This document shows, one piece after another, positions 1 to 5,793 of a stretch of DNA of 5,793 bases. The notes beneath the pieces were generated by a model, which had not been told where the DNA came from, searched no databases, and saw nothing but the letters and a program-made list of their open reading frames with translations. Position 1 is the first letter of the stretch; each line of letters starts with the position of its first letter. Both the position numbers and the translations under genes were made by a program. The stretch is from Gammaproteobacteria bacterium (GTDB lineage Bacteria; Pseudomonadota; Gammaproteobacteria; DSM-26407): NCBI GenBank assembly GCA_028694565.1, contig JAQVKR010000192.1, forward strand, positions 1-5,793, written 5' to 3'.

Positions 1-2221
<2,221 letters not shown>

Positions 2222-2230
2222 CGGGCAATT

Positions 2231-2250
2231 GCGTGAATGCGTGAATGCGT
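2231..2250. repeat. Short tandem repeat GCGTGAAT at the edge of the REP block
   Basis: GCGTGAAT occurs at 2231-2238 and 2239-2246 and is followed by a partial GCGT at 2247-2250. The last unit runs into the GTAG foot of the first REP. GTGAATGCGT also starts the second 110 bp repeat unit at 2351, so this short repeat sits at the duplication junction and may be a by-product of slippage. Confidence 0.75.
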
Positions 2251-2319
2251 AGGGCCGGATTTATCCGGCCGGGCACGGCGTTTCCCGTGACGTCCCTGTG
2301 CAGATGAATCTGCACCTAC
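2249..2319 (+). repeat. REP-spacer-iREP element (BIME-like), copy 1
   Basis: The foot GTAG at 2249-2252 is followed by a perfect 8 bp stem, GGCCGGAT 2253-2260 and ATCCGGCC 2263-2270, around a TT loop. A 27 nt spacer (2271-2297) contains a further hairpin, CACGG 2274-2278 with CCGTG 2285-2289. The second palindrome is GTGCAGAT 2298-2305 with ATCTGCAC 2308-2315, ending in CTAC 2316-2319, which is the GTAG foot on the minus strand. The feet point outward. A GTAG/GTGG foot next to an imperfect palindrome is the known signature of REP elements handled by RAYT (TnpA-REP) transposases; I assign the family by this form, not by database match. Confidence 0.85.
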
Positions 2320-2358
2320 GGGACTGCCGTGGGGCGTGGTGACAGGCAAAGTGAATGC

Positions 2359-2429
2359 GTAGGGCCGGATTTATCCGGCCGGGCACGGCGTTTCCCGTGA
2401 CGTCCCTGTGCAGATGAATCTGCACCTAC
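2359..2429 (+). repeat. REP-spacer-iREP element, copy 2
   Basis: This is the second tandem copy, offset by exactly 110 bp from the first and identical to it across the element. GTAG is at 2359-2362, the first stem at 2363-2370/2373-2380, the spacer hairpin at 2384-2388/2395-2399, and the second stem at 2408-2415/2418-2425 with CTAC at 2426-2429. Confidence 0.85.
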
Positions 2430-2489
2430 GGGACTGCCCCGTGGGGCGTGGTGACAGGCAAAGGTTGGCGGGGAGGGGACTCCACCCCT

Positions 2490-2511
2490 GCAGGGCCGGA
2501 TTTATCCGGCC
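2490..2511 (+). repeat. Solitary REP palindrome with altered foot
   Basis: The palindrome GGCCGGAT 2494-2501 / ATCCGGCC 2504-2511 with TT loop is identical to the first stem of the REP-iREP units, but it stands alone and its foot reads GCAG (2490-2493) instead of GTAG. The following GGGCAGGG resembles the start of the spacer, and no iREP partner follows. It is probably a decayed remnant of a third tandem unit. Confidence 0.75.
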
Positions 2512-2582
2512 GGGCAGGGTGCGTGGCCGTTGTCTCCCCGGTTCCCGGCGCGCTTGGAGTCTCCGCGCGGGGCCGTATTCCG

Positions 2583-2693
2583 ATTTCTCCCGCCAAGCCG
2601 CAAAGATAAAGCCGCGAAGGCCGGTGCGGGCGGGGGTACGGCCCCCGGCCCTTGGTTGGGTCATCCCTTGCGTGCTCCGCGCCTTGGCGAGAG
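2583..2693. repeat. Imperfect inverted repeat pair upstream of argJ
   Basis: The left arm (2583-2620) contains TCTCCCGCCAAGCCGCAAAG. The right arm (2665-2693), read on the minus strand, contains CTCTCGCCAAGGCGCGGAG. The shared core is CGCCAAG (2591-2597) against CTTGGCG (2683-2689), preceded by TCTC in both arms. The style recalls a dispersed intergenic repeat with GCAAAG/GCCAAG steps that I remember from many proteobacterial genomes. The match is imperfect, so the relation is moderate. The arms enclose the GC-rich hairpin at 2631-2647. Confidence 0.5.
2631..2647 (+). other. GC-rich hairpin in the argJ leader region
   Basis: CGGGGG (2631-2636) pairs with CCCCCG (2642-2647) over a TACGG loop, giving a 6 bp all-GC stem 95 bp before the argJ start codon. 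No T-run follows, so it does not look like an intrinsic terminator. Whether it is transcribed in an argJ leader is unknown. The rest of 2512-2742 shows no coding sequence that I would defend and no convincing sigma-70 promoter. Confidence 0.5.
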
Positions 2694-2727
2694 CCGCCGC
2701 GGTCCCGGATTCAATCTCAATTTCCAC

Positions 2728-2732
2728 AGAGG
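2728..2732 (+). promoter_or_regulatory. Ribosome binding site of argJ
   Basis: AGAGG lies 10 nt before the ATG at 2743. It supports this ATG over the in-frame upstream ATG at 2530, which would add 71 residues read through the repeat region with no likeness to the ArgJ N-terminus. Confidence 0.65.
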
Positions 2733-2742
2733 CGAATGCATC

Positions 2743-3969
2743 ATGGCGGTGGGTCTGACGGGCTTGCCGGAGCTCTATCCGGTGGCGGGCATTTCTCTCG
2801 GCACGGCGGCGGCCGGCATCCGCTACCGGGGCCGCGATGATCTGGTGGTGATGGAGATGGCGCCCGGCGGAACGGCGGCGGCGGTTTTCACCCGCAATGC
2901 CTTCTGCGCCGCCCCGGTCAGCGTGGCGCGCGAGCACCTGGGGCTGTTCAGCCCCCGGTTTCTGCTCATCAACGCCGGCAACGCCAACGCGGGCACCGGG
3001 AAGCAGGGGCTGGCCGATGCCCGGGAGAGCTGCAAGTCCCTGGCCGGGGCGGGCGGTTGCCGGCCGGCCGAGGTGCTGCCCTTCTCCACCGGGGTCATCG
3101 GCGAGCCGCTGCCGCTGGCGCGCCTGCAGGCGGGCATCCCCGCGCTGCTCTCAAACCGCTCCGGTGACGCCGCCGCCTGGGAGCGGGCGGCGCGCGCCAT
3201 CATGACCACCGACACGGTGCCGAAGGGCGCCTCGCGGCGCTTCGAGCAGGCCGGCCGGACGGTGACGGTGACGGGCATCGCCAAGGGTTCGGGGATGATT
3301 CACCCGGACATGGCCACCATGCTCGCCTATGTGGCCACCGATGCCGCGGTGGAGCGCGAACTGCTGTCCGTCTGCCTGAAGCGGGCGGTGGACCGCTCAT
3401 TCAACCGCATCAGCGTTGACGGCGACACCTCCACCAACGACGCCTGCGTCCTGCTGGCCAGCGGCGGCACCGGGCTGCCGGCCATCGAGCATGAGGACGA
3501 TCCCGCGCTGGCCTCCTTCCAGGAAGCGCTGGACGGCGTCTGCCTCGAACTGGCTCAGGCCATCATCCGCGATGGCGAGGGCGCCACCAAGTTCATCACC
3601 GTCCGGGTGGAGGGCGGCGCCACTCCCGGGGAGTGCGCGGCGGTCGCCTTCACCATCGCCCACTCCCCGCTGGTCAAGACCGCCTGCTTCGCCTCCGATC
3701 CCAACTGGGGCCGCATCCTCGCCGCCGTCGGCCGGGCCGGGCTCGAGGGGCTCGACATCTCCCGGGTGACCATCCACCTGGACGACGTCTCCATCGTGAT
3801 GAACGGCGGACGCCATCCCGACTATCGCGAGGAGATGGGCGCGGCAGTCATGAAGCGGCCCGAGTTCACCATCCGCGTCAACCTCGGCCGCGGCGACCAC
3901 ACCACCGAGGTGTGGACCACCGACCTCTCCTACGACTACGTCAAGATCAACGCCGAGTACCGCTCCTGA
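2743..3969 (+). CDS. argJ: Bifunctional ornithine acetyltransferase / N-acetylglutamate synthase ArgJ
   Basis: ArgJ moves the acetyl group from N-acetylornithine to glutamate, closing the cyclic arginine pathway in the cytosol; many members also make N-acetylglutamate from acetyl-CoA. The protein has 408 residues, normal for the family. The self-cleavage segment [14 protein letters not shown] spans residues 181-194. Cleavage is expected between Ala191 and Thr192, with Thr192 becoming the nucleophile of the beta chain. STGVIG (115-120) supplies the expected oxyanion-hole Thr-Gly. DGDTSTND (226-233), SDPNWGRI (318-325) and the typical C-terminal [10 protein letters not shown] are also present. 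The start is set by AGAGG 10 nt upstream and by a family-like N-terminus ([17 protein letters not shown]). The gene lies 521 bp after secA, too far to assume cotranscription. Whether it is mono- or bifunctional cannot be read from sequence. Confidence 0.97.
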   Translation: MAVGLTGLPELYPVAGISLGTAAAGIRYRGRDDLVVMEMAPGGTAAAVFTRNAFCAAPVSVAREHLGLFSPRFLLINAGNANAGTGKQGLADARESCKSLAGAGGCRPAEVLPFSTGVIGEPLPLARLQAGIPALLSNRSGDAAAWERAARAIMTTDTVPKGASRRFEQAGRTVTVTGIAKGSGMIHPDMATMLAYVATDAAVERELLSVCLKRAVDRSFNRISVDGDTSTNDACVLLASGGTGLPAIEHEDDPALASFQEALDGVCLELAQAIIRDGEGATKFITVRVEGGATPGECAAVAFTIAHSPLVKTACFASDPNWGRILAAVGRAGLEGLDISRVTIHLDDVSIVMNGGRHPDYREEMGAAVMKRPEFTIRVNLGRGDHTTEVWTTDLSYDYVKINAEYRS

Positions 3970-3973
3970 GTGC

Positions 3974-4043
3974 TCACCACGAAGGCACGAAGAACAAGAA
4001 GAAGATCTTTTTAACCGCAGATTACGCAGATTTTCGCAGATTA
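3974..4043 (+). repeat. Dispersed intergenic repeat, left copy
   Basis: The copy begins TCACCACGAAGGCACGAA (3974-3991) and continues into TAACCGCAGATT (4012-4023), then two further CGCAGATT-like steps at 4025-4042. It starts 5 bp after the argJ stop. A mirror copy lies at 4171-4243. I recall this CACGAAG/CCGCAGATT type as common between genes in many proteobacteria, where it produces false peptides such as HHEGTKNTK. No function is established to my knowledge. Confidence 0.8.
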
Positions 4044-4170
4044 TTTTTTGTGTTCTAACGGCATGGCACATGCTGTGCACGTGAGTGCGTTCGGGGCTGC
4101 TCGTCCGGTAAACTCGCTCTGAACCGCGTCAGCCTGGTTCCACTGACGATAGTTCCGGGTTTCACATTCC
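4044..4170. other. Unique centre between the two inverted repeat copies
   Basis: These 127 bp lie between the two inverted arms. They contain a T-run (4044-4049) and a small hairpin, GCACA 4066-4070 / TGTGC 4074-4078. I see no reading frame worth calling and no clear -35/-10 pair, although this is where a promoter for the downstream gene would have to lie if it has its own. Confidence 0.4.
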
Positions 4171-4243
4171 AATCAACGTCAATCAGCGAAATCTGCGGTT
4201 AGCTGCTTTTTCATTCTTCGTGTTTTTCGTGCCTTCGTGGTGA
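4171..4243 (-). repeat. Dispersed intergenic repeat, right (inverted) copy
   Basis: Read on the minus strand from 4243, this copy begins with the same 18 bases as the left copy (4226-4243). It reaches the same TAACCGCAGATT at 4201-4190, followed by diverged CGCTGATT-type steps. The two cores are 38 bp apart (start to start) in the left copy and 42 bp apart here. Its outer end lies 7 nt before the next start codon. Confidence 0.8.
4238..4243 (+). promoter_or_regulatory. Likely ribosome binding site of mutT-tenI, inside the repeat end
   Basis: TGGTGA ends 7 nt before the ATG at 4251 and is the best Shine-Dalgarno-like sequence available. It is a weak match (GGTGA) and belongs to the outer end of the right repeat copy, so the gene appears to take its ribosome binding site from repeat sequence. 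Confidence 0.5.
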
Positions 4244-4250
4244 ATGTTCC

Positions 4251-5210
4251 ATGATCGATGCAACGGACTGGCTGCGGGTGGTGGCGGCGGCGGTGTTCGA
4301 CGACGCGGGCCGGGTGCTGCTGGCGCGGCGCCCGGCGCACCTGCACCAGGGCGGGCTGTGGGAGTTCCCCGGCGGCAAGGTGGAGCCGGGCGAGTCCCTG
4401 GAGCAGGCACTGGCGCGGGAGCTGCAGGAAGAGCTCGGCATCCTGCCCCGGCGCAGCCGGCCGCTCATCCGCATCCGCCACGCCTATCCCGATCGCCGGG
4501 TGGAGCTGGATGTCTGGCGGGTGGATGCCTTCAGCGGTGAGCCCCACGGGCGGGAAGGCCAGCCAGTGGAGTGGGTCGCTCCGGAGGAGCTGCCGGAACG
4601 CGAGTTTCCGGCGGCCAACCGGCCCATCGTCAACGCCGTCCGTCTCCCGGACCGCTATCTCGTCACCGGGGAGCCGGCAGGTGATCCACGCCGGTTTCTG
4701 GACCGGCTGGAACAGGCGTTGGTCGGGGGTGTGCGCCTCGTGCAACTGCGGGCCAAGGAGCTGCCGGAGGCGGAGTACCTCCGACTGGCCGGGCAGGCGC
4801 TCGAGCGCTGCCGGGGATTCGGCGCCCGGCTGCTCCTGAATGCGCCATCCGGATGGGTGGAGCGGGTGGGCGCCGACGGGGTGCATCTGGATGGCCGCCG
4901 GCTTGCCCGGCTGGAGCGGCGGCCCCTCGGCGCCCGCTACTGGGTGGGCGCCTCCTGCCACGATGCCCGGGAACTGGCCCGGGCCGAGGCCATCGGCTGC
5001 GACTTCGCCGTCCTCTCGCCGGTGCTGCCGACCGCGAGCCATCCCGGCGCTGCGGCCCTGGGCTGGGAGGGCTTCGCCGAACTGGCCGATGCCGCCCGCA
5101 TTCCCGTCTATGCGCTGGGCGGCGTCGGCCCGGCCGACATCCCCCGCGCACACGGCCTCTACGCCCAGGGCATCGCCGCCATCCGCGCCCTGTGGGAGCC
5201 GGCCTCCTGA
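4251..5210 (+). CDS. mutT: MutT-type Nudix hydrolase fused to TenI/ThiE-like domain
   Basis: The protein has 319 residues in two domains with almost no linker. Residues 1-132 resemble MutT, which hydrolyses 8-oxo-dGTP to the monophosphate. LWEFPGGKVEPGE leads a complete Nudix box at 42-64 (G42, E48, R56, E57, E60, E61, G63). YPDRRVEL (79-86), the EGQPVEW block and PAANRP with Asn123 match the MutT C-terminal part, including the Asn expected to read 8-oxoguanine. Residues 134-319 form a thiamin phosphate synthase/TenI-type barrel: QLRAKE (165-170), GVHLD (210-214), VGASCHDA (232-239), LSPVLPT (255-261) and ALGGV (288-292). The ThiE Mg2+ aspartates seem replaced (Ala198, Arg217), and the Lys of the TxTK loop is His264, so thiamin phosphate synthesis is doubtful. 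Fusions of this layout are known in gammaproteobacteria. The start ATG gives a normal MutT N-terminus. Confidence 0.93.
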   Translation: MIDATDWLRVVAAAVFDDAGRVLLARRPAHLHQGGLWEFPGGKVEPGESLEQALARELQEELGILPRRSRPLIRIRHAYPDRRVELDVWRVDAFSGEPHGREGQPVEWVAPEELPEREFPAANRPIVNAVRLPDRYLVTGEPAGDPRRFLDRLEQALVGGVRLVQLRAKELPEAEYLRLAGQALERCRGFGARLLLNAPSGWVERVGADGVHLDGRRLARLERRPLGARYWVGASCHDARELARAEAIGCDFAVLSPVLPTASHPGAAALGWEGFAELADAARIPVYALGGVGPADIPRAHGLYAQGIAAIRALWEPAS

Positions 5211-5304
5211 ACCGGACGGAGCCTCCGGCAGGAAGCGGACGAACAGCGGTGTCGCCGAACGTCCAATCAACCAGAGGGTCGGCCTCCTCCGGTCGGTTCC
5301 CCGT

Positions 5305-5326
5305 GTAGGAGGCGAGCCCTCTCGCC
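5305..5326 (+). repeat. REP-like hairpin of a second stem class
   Basis: GTAG (5305-5308) is followed by GA and then GGCGAG (5311-5316) pairing with CTCGCC (5321-5326) over a CCCT loop. The trailing GAAC and the GTAGGAG start closely resemble the GTAGGAGCGAGC type REP known from Pseudomonas. This is a different stem from the GGCCGGAT and GTGCAGAT classes in this window. It lies between two convergent genes, a usual site for REPs. Confidence 0.65.
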
Positions 5327-5331
5327 GAACA

Positions 5332-5362
5332 GTCAGCCGCGGACCGGTCGGTGACAGCTGAC
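5332..5362. other. Inverted repeat at the yacG 3' end
   Basis: GTCAGC (5332-5337) pairs with GCTGAC (5357-5362) around a 19 nt loop that holds the palindrome GACCGGTC (5342-5349). It ends 4 bp beyond the yacG stop codon and might serve as a bidirectional 3' structure for the converging transcripts. The absence of a T-run argues against a standard terminator. Confidence 0.4.
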
Positions 5363-5366
5363 GTGT

Positions 5367-5582
5367 TCAGTGCTGCGGTTCGTCGTCTGTGGGGGTGCCG
5401 GCGTCGCCGTTGCTGCCGGGGACCTGGTACTCCTCCGAGGCCCAGGCGCCGAGGTCGATGAGCCGGCAGCGCTCGCAGCAGAAGGGCCGCCATTTCGATG
5501 CCTCGGTCCACTCCACGGATTTGCCGCAGGTGGGGCATTGCACCACGGTGGGGCGGTTGCGCTTGGGGCTGGATTCGGTCAT
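5367..5582 (-). CDS. yacG: DNA gyrase inhibitor / zinc-binding protein YacG
   Basis: YacG is a small zinc protein that in E. coli binds GyrB and inhibits gyrase; its physiological role is less clear. The chosen product has 71 residues, close to the family's usual 60-70. Four cysteines fit the family pattern CX2CX15CX3C: Cys16 and Cys19 (CPTCGK), Cys35 and Cys39 (FCCERC). The conserved [13 protein letters not shown] follows at 40-52, then an acidic, probably disordered tail (TDDEPQH end). The ATG at 5580-5582 is preferred over the in-frame one at 5670-5672, which would add 30 residues encoded by the REP element. No good Shine-Dalgarno is visible before 5582, so translation may be weak or the start slightly off. 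The gene converges on mutT-tenI and lies 137 bp downstream of zapD. Confidence 0.95.
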   Translation of the reverse strand: MTESSPKRNRPTVVQCPTCGKSVEWTEASKWRPFCCERCRLIDLGAWASEEYQVPGSNGDAGTPTDDEPQH

Positions 5583-5626
5583 GGGATTGGTTCGCGTTCC
5601 GTGTTCACGTGCTCGCACGCGGGGAT

Positions 5627-5698
5627 GTAGGTGCGGATCCGCCTGCACATGGGGGGCAGGGTTCAATCCCATGCCCGGCCGGATGAATCCGGCCCTAC
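5627..5698 (-). repeat. REP-spacer-iREP element, diverged inverted copy between zapD and yacG
   Basis: Read on the minus strand, the element has GTAG at 5698-5695 and the stem GGCCGGAT/ATCCGGCC (5694-5687/5684-5677) with a TC loop. A 28 nt spacer follows (5676-5649). The second palindrome ends in CTAC, seen on the plus strand as GTAG 5627-5630. That second palindrome is degenerate: GTGC (5631-5634, offset by one) pairs only partly with GCAC (5645-5648), around GCGGATCCGC (5633-5642). The total of 72 bp matches the 71 bp of the copies after secA. The spacer folds as GGGCA 5654-5658 / TGCCC 5672-5676 with GGG/CCC inside. Confidence 0.8.
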
Positions 5699-5719
5699 AT
5701 GGTAGTCACCCGCCACCGG

Positions 5720-5793
5720 TCAAATCGGGCAGGAGGTCAGCTGGAAGTCCACGTCTTCCTCGGTCTGGGTGGGACGCTGATCGCGGCTGGCGA
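5720..5793 (-). CDS. zapD: Cell division protein ZapD, C-terminal end (gene continues beyond window)
   Basis: The last 23 codons and the TGA stop (5722-5720 on the minus strand) are visible. They encode a tail ending TEEDVDFQLTSCPI. The DVDFQLTSC stretch resembles the C-terminus of ZapD, which in E. coli ends close to LDFELACC. The position directly upstream of yacG in the same orientation is the usual place of zapD in the coaE-zapD-yacG order. ZapD crosslinks FtsZ filaments at the Z-ring. The identification rests on a short tail plus gene order, so it is probable rather than certain. The 21 bp between its stop and the REP element show nothing further. Confidence 0.8.
   Translation of the reverse strand, partial: ASRDQRPTQTEEDVDFQLTSCPI

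Larger units (their letters stand above)
2241..2462. repeat. Tandem duplication of a ~110 bp intergenic unit
   Basis: The 110 bp unit at 2241-2350 is followed directly by a second copy at 2351-2462 (112 bp). I read the two as identical apart from two extra C residues in the second copy near 2438-2440 (ACTGCCGTGG versus ACTGCCCCGTGG). Each copy starts with GTGAATGCGTAGGG, holds one REP-spacer-iREP pair, and ends with GGTGACAGGCAAA. Near-identity suggests recent duplication or ongoing homogenisation. The block lies 19 bp after the secA stop. Confidence 0.93.
5211..5366. other. Convergent intergenic region without a clear intrinsic terminator
   Basis: These 156 bp lie between the 3' ends of mutT-tenI (plus) and yacG (minus). 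They contain a small CCGGA/TCCGG hairpin (5212-5216/5224-5228), a REP-like hairpin (5305-5326) and a longer inverted repeat (5332-5362). None is followed by a T-run on either strand, so termination by intrinsic signal is not evident. Confidence 0.6.

Noticed and set aside
2241..2462. Possible CRISPR array from repeated palindromic units
   Set aside because: There are only two units of 110 bp with no variable spacers between constant repeats, and the palindromes have REP feet.
2530..2742. Upstream start for argJ adding 71 residues
   Set aside because: The extension is basic low-complexity sequence from the repeat region and does not resemble ArgJ. The ATG at 2743 has AGAGG at a good distance.
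2371..2937. 188-codon minus-strand frame and 116-codon plus-strand frame across the REP block
   Set aside because: Both read through hairpin repeats and into the argJ start. The repeated peptides simply mirror the tandem DNA repeats.
4001..4014. AAGATCTT followed by T residues as an argJ terminator
   Set aside because: The palindrome leaves no loop for a stable hairpin and is AT-rich; the T-run is part of the dispersed repeat.
4179..5270. 363-codon minus-strand frame opposite mutT-tenI
   Set aside because: It is antisense to a gene with clear Nudix and TenI motifs. Its N-terminal part is encoded by repeat-related sequence near 4179-4260 or low-complexity composition, and no domain is recognisable.
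5583..5672. Upstream start for yacG adding 30 residues
   Set aside because: The extra codons lie in the REP-iREP element, and the shorter product already matches the family length with its zinc motif near the N-terminus.
5654..5676. GGGTTCAATCCC resembles a tRNA T-arm
   Set aside because: No acceptor, D-arm or anticodon arm can be built around it. The segment is the spacer hairpin of the REP pair, and the other copies lack the T-loop sequence.

Overview
The window is a 5.8 kb chromosomal segment of a high-GC bacterium. The gene order and proteins point to a gammaproteobacterium. I would guess the Chromatiales/Ectothiorhodospiraceae side, but this is inference from GC content, the argJ insertion and the repeat style; no marker here fixes the genus. 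The plus strand carries the 3' part of secA, a complete argJ, and a complete gene joining a MutT-type Nudix domain to a TenI/ThiE-like domain. The minus strand carries a complete yacG and the last codons of a gene that is very probably zapD. This is the secA-mutT / yacG-zapD(-coaE) neighbourhood known from enterobacteria, with argJ placed between secA and mutT.

Layout: 1-2221 secA (5' end outside the window); 2222-2742 a 521 bp gap with two tandem copies of a REP-type palindrome pair, a solitary REP, an imperfect inverted pair and a GC-rich hairpin; 2743-3969 argJ; 3970-4250 a 281 bp AT-richer gap made of two inverted copies of a dispersed repeat around a unique centre; 4251-5210 the mutT-tenI fusion; 5211-5366 a convergent gap with a REP-like hairpin and a larger inverted repeat; 5367-5582 yacG; 5583-5719 the zapD-yacG gap, holding an inverted diverged copy of the same REP pair; 5720-5793 the zapD 3' end.

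The genes are housekeeping: protein export ATPase (SecA), arginine biosynthesis (ArgJ), nucleotide-pool sanitation with a thiamin-type domain of uncertain activity (MutT-TenI), gyrase inhibitor and zinc protein (YacG), and Z-ring factor (ZapD). No mobile-element gene, tRNA, rRNA or CRISPR array is visible.

The striking part lies between the genes. Every intergenic space holds palindromic repeat material. Three copies of a REP-spacer-iREP unit have GTAG feet pointing outward and compensating stem changes, which suggests a RAYT-mobilised REP family whose transposase would be elsewhere in the genome. A second item is the fusion protein, whose ThiE-like half appears to have lost both Mg2+-binding aspartates while keeping the phosphate-binding residues.
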